A stretch of DNA of 64,000 bases from Hallerella succinigenes (GTDB taxonomy: Bacteria; Fibrobacterota; Fibrobacteria; Fibrobacterales; Fibrobacteraceae), in contig NZ_PGEX01000001.1 of assembly GCF_002797675.1 (NCBI RefSeq), forward strand, positions 1,178,001 to 1,242,000. Direction: 5' to 3'. Positions within the stretch are counted from its first letter, which is position 1. Each line of letters opens with the position of its first letter. The notes under the pieces were generated by a model. That model searched no databases. It saw nothing but the letters and a program-made list of their open reading frames with translations, and was not told the DNA's origin. The translations under genes were made by a program, and so were the position numbers. Positions 27,665 through 37,640 of this stretch are shown piece after piece.

Positions 27665-29698
27665 ATGAACGCACCTCATGCGCGTTTTTTTGCGTGTGCG
27701 CTGATTTCGGCGACGCTTGGCATTCCAAGTGTTTTTGCTGCCGATAGTGCGAGCGTTCAAAATCTCGGCACATCTGAAATTTTAAGCGGCTTAAAAGAAG
27801 CTCCCTTCACCGAAAGCCCGGACTTTATCACGATTGATTCCAAGGCGTGGGAAGGCAAGAGCCTTTCTGCGGGGGAACTCCTTTCGAAAGAAGCGGGCAT
27901 TCAGCTGCAAAAGCTCGGCGGCATGGGAAGCTTTGAAACGGTCTCCGTACGCGGCGCTTCCGCAAAGACAGTCCTCATCTGCATCGACGGGATTCCTGTG
28001 CAAGATGCGGGTGGCGGAGCGGTTTCGCTCGGCGGCATGGACCTGAACCAATTTGAACGCGTCGAGATATACAAGAATTATGCGCCAGCCAAATTCGGCG
28101 GTAACGCGATCGGCGGTGTTATCAACTTTGTATCCAAGCCCGAAGCTTCGAACCGTAACCGTTTGCTTGCAAGCTACGGCAGTCACAACAGCTACGAACT
28201 TTCGTATGCGCTCACGCACAAATTGAGCGACCGCTTAAAACTTTCGAGCCAAGCAGGGTTCCGCCACAGCGATAACGACTACGAATATTTGGACCGCAAT
28301 GACACCAAGTACAACACGGAAGACGATACGGTTCGCACCCGTCAAAACGCCGACTATTCCCAGTTCTCCGGCACGCATTCTTTGCGCTACATGCACAGCG
28401 GACATTCCTTTTCGAGCTGGATCGTCACGCATTCAAACGAATGGGGCGGAAATCCAGGCAAGGAAAACAACCAGACTTACGTCGCCGGTTTTGAAAATTC
28501 CCTGTTGCAGGCGAAGTACCTATGGGAATCCCCGTACACGGACGCCTGGCGATTGGAAGCAGGGGCTGCGGGCAAAGTCGAAAAGGCCGTTTCGCATTCG
28601 TATTTTCCGTTGGACCGTCTGGGTTACACTTATAACGGTTACATGGAATACGGTGCAATCTCGTACACGGCACGTCCGGAACTGCGACTGTTCTTTGAAC
28701 CGTTCCACTGTCCGTACAAGATTCACGGCGGTTTGCATTTAACAGGCGATTTTGAACGCGTGGAAAACCGCGACAACAATCAGATCGCTTCACGGTACGA
28801 CTGGCACTTGGAAAAGGCGCAGGGCGACCTTGCAGCGGAATTCGGAATTTCTCCGAACAGCCTTTTGACTTTTGACCTGAATCTTTCGGGACGCGGCGAT
28901 TACATTCACAGGTCTCGGGGCGTTCTTTTTAACGCGGTGAACCGTGACACGCTTCCGAGTGCGAAAAAAAAGCATTTGTATTGGGCGGCAAGAACTGCGG
29001 CCCTTTTCGGAAAAGAAGAATGGCCGGTGCAAGGTTTTGCCTCTGTCGCCCGTTACTTTAGGGCGCCGCAGATGCTTGAGCTTTACGGCGTATACCAAAA
29101 CGTTCTTTCGAATCCGAATTTGAAAGCGGAAACCGGTTTGAACTGGGAAGTAGGATTCCGTTTTGCAGAAAACCGTTTTAAGAATACGTTGCAGGTTCTG
29201 TACTTTGAAACGCGTTCCAAAGACGGCATTACCTGGGTCACAAGCGGAAGCCTTGTCAAGCCTTTGAATATGGACAAAGCTCTCACCCGTGGCGTCGAAT
29301 TTGAATGGAGCAATCGGACATTCCGATTCTTGGATTTGAGTTTCAAGGGAACCGTGCAAAATCCACGAGACCTTTCCAGCGCCAAGTATTACAACGATAA
29401 GTATCTGCCAAACGAACCTGTTTTCAGCGAACATTTGATTTGCACTTGGCACTTGCCGTTCCAAATCGATTTGACCGGCGAACTGCATTACCGCAGTAAA
29501 ACCTATTGCGACCGCGCGAACAAGGAAAGCGTCGACAGCGAAACCCTTTTGCATGCGAGCGTTTCCAAAACGTTCAAAACCAAAACGCGTTTCACATTTG
29601 CGGTAAACAACATCACCGATGAAGACCATCAAAACATTTATGATTCTTACCCGAAGCCCGGGCGAGAATACAAGGCGACCATCATTCAAGATTTTTAA
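27665..29698 (+). CDS. btuB: TonB-dependent outer-membrane receptor, probable vitamin B12 transporter
   Basis: 677 residues with a signal peptide (ends PSVFA), a plug domain (residues about 50-190, with GGMGSFETVSVRGASAKTVL and GGNAIGGVINFVSKP) and a 22-strand barrel ending in YKATIIQDF. The terminal aromatic residue is the usual Bam signal. The riboswitch upstream points to cobalamin as the substrate. ATG 27665 is preferred; ATG 27650 is an alternative five codons upstream. Confidence 0.85.
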   Translation: MNAPHARFFACALISATLGIPSVFAADSASVQNLGTSEILSGLKEAPFTESPDFITIDSKAWEGKSLSAGELLSKEAGIQLQKLGGMGSFETVSVRGASAKTVLICIDGIPVQDAGGGAVSLGGMDLNQFERVEIYKNYAPAKFGGNAIGGVINFVSKPEASNRNRLLASYGSHNSYELSYALTHKLSDRLKLSSQAGFRHSDNDYEYLDRNDTKYNTEDDTVRTRQNADYSQFSGTHSLRYMHSGHSFSSWIVTHSNEWGGNPGKENNQTYVAGFENSLLQAKYLWESPYTDAWRLEAGAAGKVEKAVSHSYFPLDRLGYTYNGYMEYGAISYTARPELRLFFEPFHCPYKIHGGLHLTGDFERVENRDNNQIASRYDWHLEKAQGDLAAEFGISPNSLLTFDLNLSGRGDYIHRSRGVLFNAVNRDTLPSAKKKHLYWAARTAALFGKEEWPVQGFASVARYFRAPQMLELYGVYQNVLSNPNLKAETGLNWEVGFRFAENRFKNTLQVLYFETRSKDGITWVTSGSLVKPLNMDKALTRGVEFEWSNRTFRFLDLSFKGTVQNPRDLSSAKYYNDKYLPNEPVFSEHLICTWHLPFQIDLTGELHYRSKTYCDRANKESVDSETLLHASVSKTFKTKTRFTFAVNNITDEDHQNIYDSYPKPGREYKATIIQDF

Positions 29699-29717
29699 CA
29701 CCCTATAGGAGAAAACA

Positions 29718-30896
29718 ATGCACATCACAAAGGAAAAAATTCTGACAATTCTTGCTGCGAGCGCAGCCTCCTTTGCCCTCATCGGTTGCGGAAGCTCCAG
29801 CTCTTCTGCAGAATACGACGACGAAAGTTCGAGCAGCGTCGAAGAATCCAGCAGCTCCCAAGAAAGCTCCAGCTCGGAAGAAACTGTTTCTTACGGCAAC
29901 AGTGTCGTCGTTCACTTTTCAACCGATTACACGAGTAGCATGCTCACCTATGGCAACGTAAACGATAACTCGTTCGAAGACGCCAGCATTGATCTCGGTA
30001 GCGACGCTTTCCTTTTTGCAAACGGCAAGTACGTTTATGCACTCTCCCCGAGCCATGTGACCTTGATCGACGCAAGCAAGCTTTCGGAAGGCTCTGGTGC
30101 GATCGTCAAGCAGGCAAGCATTGGCAATTCCGCTTATCCGTATGAAATCGCCTTTACCGATGCTGAAACCGGCTGGATCGTTTTGAACGGTCGTTCTACG
30201 ATTCTCAAGGTGAACGCGACTTCTCTCGCTATTTTGGACTCCATTGACGTTTCTGCCTTTGCTGCAGAAGGCGCAACCACCGCTAGCGGCGTATCCATTA
30301 AGGTCGTCGATGGCAAGCTCGCTGTTTTGTTCGGACGTTTGAACAACTATGTTCCGAACAAACCGGCTCTTCTCGCTCTTTATGACGCTGAAAGCGGTGA
30401 ACTCCAGGATACCATCTGCTTGAAGGGTTATAACCCGGCCAGCATGAAGACGCACAATGGCAAGCTCGTTGTTTTGACTCAGGGCGCTTACGATGCCGAT
30501 TACAAACTGCCGGGCGATGAAACCCGTGGCATCGAAATCGTCGATCTTAAAAAGAAGACGAGCGAATTCGTGATGACCGGCAAAGACCTTGGCGCCGGCT
30601 CGACTAAACTGGCTCTTGACACCATCCACAACATCGCATATGTCAATATCTACAACTCCTATGGTAACGCTCCGATTGCCGCAGTCGATCTCGCAAAGAA
30701 GAGCACAGCCAAGTCTACGGAAATTGCGGATGCCGAAGGCGGCTTTGTGTTCGACGCTGTGAGCGGCAAGCTCTATGTGGGCGACCATGCTTATGGCGCT
30801 GCCGCTCTGTATGCTTACAACGGCACCGATTTCACCAAGGTCGTGGAACCGGAAGGCGTTTTCCCGTCTTACAGCATTGCAGTCGCCAACTGGTAA
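29718..30896 (+). CDS. Lipoprotein with predicted beta-propeller, candidate BtuG-like B12 binder
   Basis: 392 residues. A lipobox (ALIGC) is followed by a serine- and glutamate-rich linker with SSSS runs (residues 25-60), common in Fibrobacter secreted proteins. From about residue 65 come repeated strands (ANGKYVYALSPSHVTLID, HNIAYVNIYNSYG, GKLYVGDHAYG) like a YncE-type propeller. It starts 19 bp after the B12 receptor and is probably on the same riboswitch-controlled mRNA. By analogy with Bacteroides BtuG, which caps BtuB and binds cobalamin, it may feed the receptor. That role is inferred. Confidence 0.65.
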   Translation: MHITKEKILTILAASAASFALIGCGSSSSSAEYDDESSSSVEESSSSQESSSSEETVSYGNSVVVHFSTDYTSSMLTYGNVNDNSFEDASIDLGSDAFLFANGKYVYALSPSHVTLIDASKLSEGSGAIVKQASIGNSAYPYEIAFTDAETGWIVLNGRSTILKVNATSLAILDSIDVSAFAAEGATTASGVSIKVVDGKLAVLFGRLNNYVPNKPALLALYDAESGELQDTICLKGYNPASMKTHNGKLVVLTQGAYDADYKLPGDETRGIEIVDLKKKTSEFVMTGKDLGAGSTKLALDTIHNIAYVNIYNSYGNAPIAAVDLAKKSTAKSTEIADAEGGFVFDAVSGKLYVGDHAYGAAALYAYNGTDFTKVVEPEGVFPSYSIAVANW

Positions 30897-30923
30897 TTTG
30901 ATAAAATGCTGCGCCTGTAAAAG

Positions 30924-30956
30924 TAAGTCGAGCCTTCGGGTTCGACTTTCTTTTTT
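30924..30956 (+). terminator. Terminator after the B12 operon
   Basis: An AGTCGAGCC stem pairs with GGGTTCGACT and is followed by TTCTTTTTTG. Confidence 0.75.
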
Positions 30957-30968
30957 GAATTTACAGGA

Positions 30969-32084
30969 TTAAACGTTTTCCCACTTGTCTGTTTGCGCCG
31001 ACTTTGCTGCGGCCTGCATCATTGCAAGACCTTCGAGAGACGTCTTGATTCCGCAAACATATTTGCTTTTAAAGGTTCCCGTTTTTTGGAACTGCGAAAG
31101 GCAATCCGCAATGTCTTCGTAATAGTTTGCAAAGGCTTCGATGAACCCGGCCGGATGCCCCGCCTTAAAGCGGTTGTAACGTGGCTGGTTTGCAATTTTC
31201 ACTTCACCCGTGCGATCGCACAAGCTCACATGACCGCGCAAGTCACAGGTTTTGAGCGTTTCCGGTTCGAGCTGGAACCATTCCGCACTGCCTTCGCTGC
31301 CGTAAACGCGGATGCGCAAACCGTTGCGGTTTCCAAGAGCTGTTTTGCTGAACCAAATCTGGGCGCGAACACCATTCGTGTACTTGGCAAGCGCTCCGAC
31401 GTTATCCACGATCTGCGGGAAAAGCCCAAAAGTCGATTGATCAGCCACAATGCGCTCCGGACGTTCACCCGTTAAAAAGTAAACCATATTGTGCAAATGA
31501 CTGCCAAGATCCAGAGAAATTTTCGGAATGACCGTATCCTTTAAACGCCACGCCTGCGGTTTAGGAGGTTCGCCTTGAACGCCCAAACGCATAAAGCCTT
31601 CCTGCGGCATTTCGACTTGCACCTGCTGAATTTTACCCAGCTTACCGTCTTCAATGAACTGCTTGAGTTCGCGGACCATCGGGTAACCTGTATAATTGTA
31701 CGTGGTGCAAAAGAAGCCTTTGGTTTCTGCAATCACCTTTGCAATTTCTTCGCCCTCTTGAACGCTCGTCGCCAAGGATTTTTCACTGACAACGTGAAAA
31801 CCTGCGCGCAAAGCATCGACAATAATGTCTTTATGAAAATCCGTCGGAGTAAGGATCACGACCGCGTCGAGCTTTCCCTTTTCCTTCGCTAAAAGATCTT
31901 TATAATCCGCATAGGTACGCTCCAAAGAAACGCCCCAAGTCTCTGCCGTTGCACGATTCACCGCATCATGCGTGCTGAATGCGCCGGCGACCAGCTTAAA
32001 AAAGCCATCCATCTGACTCGCCGCGCGATGCACTTCGCCAATTGCAGAGTTAATTCCACCACCGATAAAAGCAATCTTGAACAT
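30969..32084 (-). CDS. Gfo/Idh/MocA-family NAD(P)-dependent oxidoreductase
   Basis: 371 residues. A Rossmann domain (FIGGGINSAIGEVH) with VSEKSLATSVQEG (the family EKP/EKS motif) is followed by the alpha/beta substrate domain. The family oxidises or reduces sugars and sugar nucleotides. It is the last gene of a four-gene minus-strand glycan operon (35755 to 30969). The substrate is unknown. Confidence 0.8.
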   Translation of the reverse strand: MFKIAFIGGGINSAIGEVHRAASQMDGFFKLVAGAFSTHDAVNRATAETWGVSLERTYADYKDLLAKEKGKLDAVVILTPTDFHKDIIVDALRAGFHVVSEKSLATSVQEGEEIAKVIAETKGFFCTTYNYTGYPMVRELKQFIEDGKLGKIQQVQVEMPQEGFMRLGVQGEPPKPQAWRLKDTVIPKISLDLGSHLHNMVYFLTGERPERIVADQSTFGLFPQIVDNVGALAKYTNGVRAQIWFSKTALGNRNGLRIRVYGSEGSAEWFQLEPETLKTCDLRGHVSLCDRTGEVKIANQPRYNRFKAGHPAGFIEAFANYYEDIADCLSQFQKTGTFKSKYVCGIKTSLEGLAMMQAAAKSAQTDKWENV

Positions 32085-32100
32085 AAAAACTAATATACAT

Positions 32101-33315
32101 TCAAATCGTAATTCTCAACGAGCAATTCATTTCCGTTTGGACTTTCACCAAGTCCGTCATTTTCTCCGTCAGGGTCTGCATTTCTTCGGGAGAAGTGAAC
32201 TTCATAAAGACGATTCCTGCCTTGTAATAAAGCGGGTCAGTGATCGGCTCGCCTTTTTTGTACCACAGGAATTTTTCAACAATATTCTTTTGAAGTTCAG
32301 GAGCAAAGGTCACATCTTGAACCGTACCTTTTTGCGCCGCCATAATGCAGTGACGTAAAAACGGTTTGGGCGGCGTTCCGAGAGACGGCAAAGATTCCGT
32401 GCAAGCTTCTCCTGTTTCCGCCTGAATAAGCATTTTCGGGTAATCGACTCCCGTCGCATACTGCACGAATTTGATGTACAAATCTCCCGGCGGACGGCGG
32501 CAAATTTCGATGATCACCGGCGTTCCATCCGATTTTTCAATATACTGGATGTGCAAAATTCCATTGACCAGCTTTAGCTCTTTCGCAATGCGCTCGCTGT
32601 ATTCGCAAAGAAGCTTTTGTCCGTGCACACTTGTGGTCGTCGGGGTATTTGCACCGCTCACCATATACTTGTTCAAAAAATACTGTTCATTGTCCGCAAA
32701 GTAGAATGTGATTTTTTGATTTTGCAAGTAAGCGGAAAACCCGTGGTTCGTGCCGACGACAAATTCCTCGACAACGACATAGTCTTTCCGGGTGCGGCTC
32801 AAAGCGTTTGCGTATGCGGCACGGGCTTCTTCCGCATTGTCGGCTCGGTGAACGCCTTTACCGCCCGTGAGATCCACCGGTTTTACGATGACAGGAAAAG
32901 TGAGCGTTTGAAGCGCGATTTCAAATTCTTTTGCATTGTGAACCGAGAGCGCTTTCGGCGTCGGAATGTTTAATCGCGTAGCGAGGGCGCGGTACCTGTC
33001 TTTGTGGTGAATTTCGAGGCTGGTCTCGTAAGAATCATGACCGGGCAAGCCTAATTTTTCGCAAACATAAGCGGTGCTCAGCAAAGCGAAATCGTTGCAG
33101 CCGGAGCAGACTCGATCAACGCCTTCGGCTTTCGCAAGGGCGAGCATCTTTTCGTGATCGGAGAAATCTTCAAAAACGTTTTTATCCGCGTAGGCGTGAC
33201 CTAGTCCATCGCGATTGTTCCCCGTAGTAATCACGTACCAGCCCAATTCGTGTGCAGCTTGGATTAAGGGAATTTCGGCATGACTGCCGCCTAAAAGAAG
33301 TATTTTTTTACACAT
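32101..33315 (-). CDS. ATP-grasp carboxylate-amine ligase-like enzyme
   Basis: 404 residues with an N-terminal pre-ATP-grasp Rossmann fold (ILLGGSHAEIPLIQAA), ATP-binding core (VIVKPVDLTGGKGVHRAD, VVEEFVVG) and metal-binding segment (PVIIEICRRPPGD). It forms amide or similar bonds using ATP. Within the glycan operon it may attach an amino acid to a sugar, but this is only an inference. Confidence 0.75.
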   Translation of the reverse strand: MCKKILLLGGSHAEIPLIQAAHELGWYVITTGNNRDGLGHAYADKNVFEDFSDHEKMLALAKAEGVDRVCSGCNDFALLSTAYVCEKLGLPGHDSYETSLEIHHKDRYRALATRLNIPTPKALSVHNAKEFEIALQTLTFPVIVKPVDLTGGKGVHRADNAEEARAAYANALSRTRKDYVVVEEFVVGTNHGFSAYLQNQKITFYFADNEQYFLNKYMVSGANTPTTTSVHGQKLLCEYSERIAKELKLVNGILHIQYIEKSDGTPVIIEICRRPPGDLYIKFVQYATGVDYPKMLIQAETGEACTESLPSLGTPPKPFLRHCIMAAQKGTVQDVTFAPELQKNIVEKFLWYKKGEPITDPLYYKAGIVFMKFTSPEEMQTLTEKMTDLVKVQTEMNCSLRITI

Positions 33316-33326
33316 AAAAAATGCTA

Positions 33327-34460
33327 TCAGAAAAACGCATGAATCTTGTCGCAGACAAAATCGAGATCGTCTAATTTTAAGCCGTAGAACATCGGAAGGC
33401 GTAGCAAGCGGTTGCTTTCTCGCGTGGTAAATGCATCTACGCCAGAGAATCTTCCAAAACGTTTTCCCGCCGGAGCATTGTGCAGCGGCACGTAATGGAA
33501 TACCGCCAAGATTTCATGTTTCACCAGATGAGCGATCATCTTCGTGCGCCCTTCAAGATCCGGCATCTTAATGTAGAACATATGCGCGTTATGCTTACAT
33601 TCTTCCGGAATCTTCGGAAGTTCAATCAAGCCCTTCTTCTGCAATGGTTCCAAACGTTCGTAATACGCATTCCAGCTCGCCATGCGATTATCAAAAATAC
33701 GCTTCGCCTGTTCCAGTTCCGCATACAAATACGCCGCATTCAGTTCGCTCGGCAAATAGCTCGAACCGAGTTCCACCCAAGTGTACTTATCGACTTCGCC
33801 ACGGTGGAACTGCACACGGTTCGTTCCCTTTTCACGGATGATTTCCGCACGGTCGGCAAACTTCGAATCACGAATCAAAAGCGCTCCGCCTTCGCCCATG
33901 CTGTAATTCTTGGTCTCATGATAGCTGTAACAGCCAAAGTCGCCTAGATTTCCCAAAGCGCGGCCTTTGTAAGTCGCCATCATGCCTTGCGCCGCGTCTT
34001 CGACCACAAACAGGTGGTGCTTTTTCGCAATCGCGTTGATTGTATCCATTTCACAGGAAACACCCGCATAATGCACAGGTACAATCGCCCTGGTCTTTGG
34101 CGTAATCGCTTCTTCGATCTTTTTTTCGTCAAGGTTCATCGTGTCAGGGCGAATGTCCACAAACACGCACTTCGCACCGCGCATCGCAAAAGCGTCCGCC
34201 GTCGAAACGAAAGTGAACGAAGGCATAATCACTTCGTCACCCGGTAAAATATCGCAAAGGAACGCCGCCATTTCAAGCGCATGTGTACAGCTCGTCGTCA
34301 GCAGCGCCTTAGAAGTTCCCGTATGTTCCTGTAACCATTTGTGGCACTTTTGATTGAACTGTCCATCGCCACAAATGCGACCACTTTCGACAGCCGCACG
34401 TACATACTCAATTTCGGAACCGACAAACGGCGGTTTGTTAAAAGGAATGCGAATGCTCAT
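33327..34460 (-). CDS. wecE: dTDP-4-amino-4,6-dideoxygalactose transaminase (RffA/WecE-like)
   Basis: 377 residues of a PLP-dependent DegT/DnrJ/EryC1/StrS aminotransferase. The N-terminus RIPFNKPPFVGSE and the PLP lysine in YSYHETKNYSMGEGG match WecE. It makes dTDP-Fuc4N-type sugar nucleotides for surface glycans. The start ATG 34460 has a GGAGAGGG ribosome binding site; a longer frame upstream has no support. Confidence 0.85.
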   Translation of the reverse strand: MSIRIPFNKPPFVGSEIEYVRAAVESGRICGDGQFNQKCHKWLQEHTGTSKALLTTSCTHALEMAAFLCDILPGDEVIMPSFTFVSTADAFAMRGAKCVFVDIRPDTMNLDEKKIEEAITPKTRAIVPVHYAGVSCEMDTINAIAKKHHLFVVEDAAQGMMATYKGRALGNLGDFGCYSYHETKNYSMGEGGALLIRDSKFADRAEIIREKGTNRVQFHRGEVDKYTWVELGSSYLPSELNAAYLYAELEQAKRIFDNRMASWNAYYERLEPLQKKGLIELPKIPEECKHNAHMFYIKMPDLEGRTKMIAHLVKHEILAVFHYVPLHNAPAGKRFGRFSGVDAFTTRESNRLLRLPMFYGLKLDDLDFVCDKIHAFF

Positions 34461-34474
34461 AAAACCCTCTCCCC

Positions 34475-35755
34475 TCAATTTAATACAATGAACGGCACCC
34501 AGCGCTTATAAAAACGTTCTTGGAAAGCGACCGGTGAAAGAATCGGCTCGTGATCACCCTGCACCACAAAACGCACATCCGGATGCCTACGCGCCAAGTC
34601 TGCAATTAGGCGAAGGGTTCCCATCAAACGCACCGTGTACGCGGAATCATTTTCATCCGCAGAGCCTTGATAAGCTCCACCCAGACCTTGTAACGGGAAT
34701 TTGGTATCGCGTGTCGTCCAAGCGATAAACTGTTTTGCGGAATCCAAAGCGGTAGAATCCGAAAGTACACTGTCGATCTTTGTCGCCATCACGCTATCGG
34801 GAAGAGCCTCTTTCGCAAGGCTCAAGTCAAGCTTGGGTGCATTCACCGCGAGCGGTCTTGCATTCGGATTGAACCCGCCGAAATAAGCGTTTTCAAAAAT
34901 GCGGTAGATGTACTTGTAACGCCACTGCTCCGCACTGTCGCCGCCAAAAAAGAAACTTGTTTTAAAACCTTTCTTCGCCAATTCCTGCGGTAAAAAAGTC
35001 GTATCCTTCGCATGCGTCACGGAATCGCGCGTAAATTCAAGCATCAGGTCTTCCCGTTCGGCGGTACGCGTGCGGCTGTACATTCTCGAATGCACCCCAA
35101 GCTGTTGTACAACCCCATCAAAAATCCGAAGTTCTTCCGTAAAGCGGGACTCCTCCATCGGAACGCCCCAGCTTTCGACCAGAATCACCACGTTGCTGCG
35201 AAGCGTATCCACATAATGGCGCGTGACCGTTACCGAATCCACCACCTTGTACTTTTGCACAAAAGACTCCGGCAAAACTTTACGTTCCACGGGATTCGGC
35301 GCAGTACGGCTCAAGTAATCCACCACCGGGAACTGCGCAAGCGGCTGAGATGCATTCCAGTTCAACGCCGCAAGGTGCGCAATCAGCGAAACAAACACAA
35401 TAAAACTGATTGTCGGAAAGGGAAAACTCGGCACCTTCGCCATCATCGCCACGGCAAGCGAACACGTCAAAAGCGGAATCACGCCATAAACTCCCGTATT
35501 CCAATTCTTGAGCGCAAGCAGATTCTGCAAATCGATCCAGGCGACCGCAAGAATCAAAGCGGAAATCGCCACAAGCAGCACAATACGCAACGCACCTTTC
35601 GTGCGATCCCTTGCACAGGCAAACAGCAACAGTAGCGCGAATTCGCTAAAGCCAAAAAGACCGCGCACAATATCTTGCCCCTTTTCGAAGGTAATCAAAA
35701 AGGGCGTAATCGTAATCAACGCACTTGCAATCAGCGGATAAAGTAACTTCTTCAC
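34475..35755 (-). CDS. Membrane sulfatase/alkaline-phosphatase superfamily protein (LTA synthase-like)
   Basis: 426 residues. Four or five N-terminal membrane helices (residues 5-165) are followed by an extracytoplasmic domain with NVVILVESWG and RFVVQGDHEP. These resemble the metal-binding strands of LtaS/OpgB-type phosphoglycerol or phosphoethanolamine transferases. The N-terminal part is shorter than in LtaS. It heads the glycan operon and may decorate the exported glycan. Confidence 0.7.
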   Translation of the reverse strand: MKKLLYPLIASALITITPFLITFEKGQDIVRGLFGFSEFALLLLFACARDRTKGALRIVLLVAISALILAVAWIDLQNLLALKNWNTGVYGVIPLLTCSLAVAMMAKVPSFPFPTISFIVFVSLIAHLAALNWNASQPLAQFPVVDYLSRTAPNPVERKVLPESFVQKYKVVDSVTVTRHYVDTLRSNVVILVESWGVPMEESRFTEELRIFDGVVQQLGVHSRMYSRTRTAEREDLMLEFTRDSVTHAKDTTFLPQELAKKGFKTSFFFGGDSAEQWRYKYIYRIFENAYFGGFNPNARPLAVNAPKLDLSLAKEALPDSVMATKIDSVLSDSTALDSAKQFIAWTTRDTKFPLQGLGGAYQGSADENDSAYTVRLMGTLRLIADLARRHPDVRFVVQGDHEPILSPVAFQERFYKRWVPFIVLN

Positions 35756-35791
35756 GGTTTAAATGTAAATTTTGTTTTTATATTCATACCC

Positions 35792-36751
35792 ATGAGCGAG
35801 CAAAATAATTTGACTTTACTTTCTTTTGTGCTTCCCTGCTACCGTAGCGAAAATACGATTGAAACCGTCGTAAACGAAATTCGCACTACCGTAAAAAATC
35901 GAAACGCAGAATCCAAAGACGGACGCACGTTCGACTACGAAATCGTCTTGGTAAACGATTGCAGCCCGGACGACGTTTGGGGTAAAATCAAGCAGCTCGC
36001 ATGCGCAGATAAAAAAATCAAGGGCATTTGCCTTGCAAAAAATTTTGGACAGCACAACGCCCTGATGGCAGGCTACGCAGAAGCCACAGGCGATTACGTA
36101 ATCAGTCTCGATGATGACGGACAGACTCCGGCAAGCGAAAGCTTTAAATTGGTCGATAAACTTGAAGAAGGCTTTGACGTTGTTTACGGCTATTATGAAC
36201 ATTCCGCTCAGCACCTGTTCCGCCGATTCGGAAGCTGGGTCAACAAAAAGATGGCGGAAGCGATCATCGGGCAGCCGAAAACTTTGAAGACGACGAGCTT
36301 CTTTATTATGAAGCAATTCATCGCAAAAGAGATTGTGCAGTACCCGAATCCATTCCCGTACATCAGCGGGCTCGTTTTTAGAGCGACCCAAAATTTGGGG
36401 AACGTCGCCGTAAGCCATCGCCACCGTTTGCAAGGCGAATCCGGCTATACAATCGCCGGATTGATTGGACTTTGGGTAAACGGTTTTACCGCCTTCTCTG
36501 TAAAACCTTTGCGCGCCGCCACGTTCATCGGCATCCTTTGCGCGATCATTGGATTTGCCGCAGGCCTTTTTGTAATCTACGAAAAAATAACGGTCGCAGC
36601 TGCGCCGATCGGTTACGCAAGCCTTCTCTCGACACTTTTGTTTGTCGGCGGCATGATCATGTTCCTGCTCGGTCTCATCGGCGAATACGTGGGGCGCGTT
36701 TATATTTGCATCAATCAGGCTCCGCAGTACGTGATTCGGGAAAAGGTTTAA
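35792..36751 (+). CDS. Family 2 glycosyltransferase with two C-terminal membrane helices
   Basis: 319 residues. The GT-A domain carries VLPCYRSENTIETVV, IVLVNDCSPDD and SLDDDGQTP (the DxD-type metal site). Two membrane helices lie at about 232-255 and 266-290. It resembles polyprenyl-phosphate sugar transferases (DPM1/ArnC group), which make lipid-linked sugars. It leads the plus-strand glycan operon, 2 bp before wzm. Confidence 0.85.
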   Translation: MSEQNNLTLLSFVLPCYRSENTIETVVNEIRTTVKNRNAESKDGRTFDYEIVLVNDCSPDDVWGKIKQLACADKKIKGICLAKNFGQHNALMAGYAEATGDYVISLDDDGQTPASESFKLVDKLEEGFDVVYGYYEHSAQHLFRRFGSWVNKKMAEAIIGQPKTLKTTSFFIMKQFIAKEIVQYPNPFPYISGLVFRATQNLGNVAVSHRHRLQGESGYTIAGLIGLWVNGFTAFSVKPLRAATFIGILCAIIGFAAGLFVIYEKITVAAAPIGYASLLSTLLFVGGMIMFLLGLIGEYVGRVYICINQAPQYVIREKV

Positions 36752-36752
36752 C

Positions 36753-37610
36753 ATGACAGAAGGGCAGAACAACTGGACAACCGTCATCAAGCCGAAAACG
36801 AGTCTGTTGAACGTCGACTTTCACGAACTCTGGCAATACCGCGATTTGTACCGCATGTTCGTCAAGCGCGACATTGTGACGTGGTACAAGCAGACAATCC
36901 TTGGACCGCTTTGGTTCTTTATCCAGCCGATTATGACGACGATTATGTTCATGGTTGTTTTCGGCGGGATTGCAAAGATCAGTACCGACGGACTTCCGCA
37001 ACCGCTGTTCTATTTGGCGGGAATCTGCCTTTGGCAGTATTTTGCCGAAAGCCTGAACCAGACCAGCAAAACGTTCATCGATAACGCGAATGTTTTTGGA
37101 AAGGTTTATTTTCCGCGTTTGGTTGTTCCCATGGCGACCGTGACGAGCAATCTGGTGCGCCTTGCGATTCAGATGGGGCTCTTCTTTTTGGTGTTCGCGT
37201 ATTACATGTTTTTTACCGATGCGCCTGTGCACCCGAACCTGTATTTGCTTTTGACGCCAATTCTGATTTTAATTCTCGCCGCGCTTGCACTCGGATTCGG
37301 TGTGCTGTTCAGCAGCCTCACGACCAAATACCGCGACCTTACTTTTTTGCTGACTTTTATTGTGCAACTTTGGATGTACGCAACGCCCGTGATTTACCCG
37401 CTCAGCACCATCGAAAATCCCAAGCTCAAATTGCTGATGCAGGCGAATCCGCTCACAAGCATCATGGAAACGTTCAAGTTCGGCATGCTTGGCGTCGGCG
37501 AATTCAGCTGGGCCGCACTCGGCTACAGCGCAGGCTTTGCGGCTTTGCTTCTCGCCTTAGGCGTGATTGTCTTCAACCACATTCAGCGCACGTTTATGGA
37601 CACGGTTTAA
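36753..37610 (+). CDS. wzm: ABC-2 polysaccharide export permease (Wzm)
   Basis: 285 residues with six membrane helices and the family start LWQYRDLYRMFVKRDIVTWYKQT. It pairs with Wzt to export undecaprenyl-linked O-antigen or capsule. The intact wzt gene lies 2.1 kb downstream because the AAA/DUF4276 module separates them. A broken wzt start lies directly after it. Confidence 0.88.
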   Translation: MTEGQNNWTTVIKPKTSLLNVDFHELWQYRDLYRMFVKRDIVTWYKQTILGPLWFFIQPIMTTIMFMVVFGGIAKISTDGLPQPLFYLAGICLWQYFAESLNQTSKTFIDNANVFGKVYFPRLVVPMATVTSNLVRLAIQMGLFFLVFAYYMFFTDAPVHPNLYLLLTPILILILAALALGFGVLFSSLTTKYRDLTFLLTFIVQLWMYATPVIYPLSTIENPKLKLLMQANPLTSIMETFKFGMLGVGEFSWAALGYSAGFAALLLALGVIVFNHIQRTFMDTV

Positions 37611-37640
37611 AACAATTTTTTCTAGTTATATTACCAATAC

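Noticed and set aside
28790-29782. Minus-strand frame of 330 codons opposite the btuB gene
   Set aside because: Antisense to a clear TonB-dependent receptor, with no motifs.
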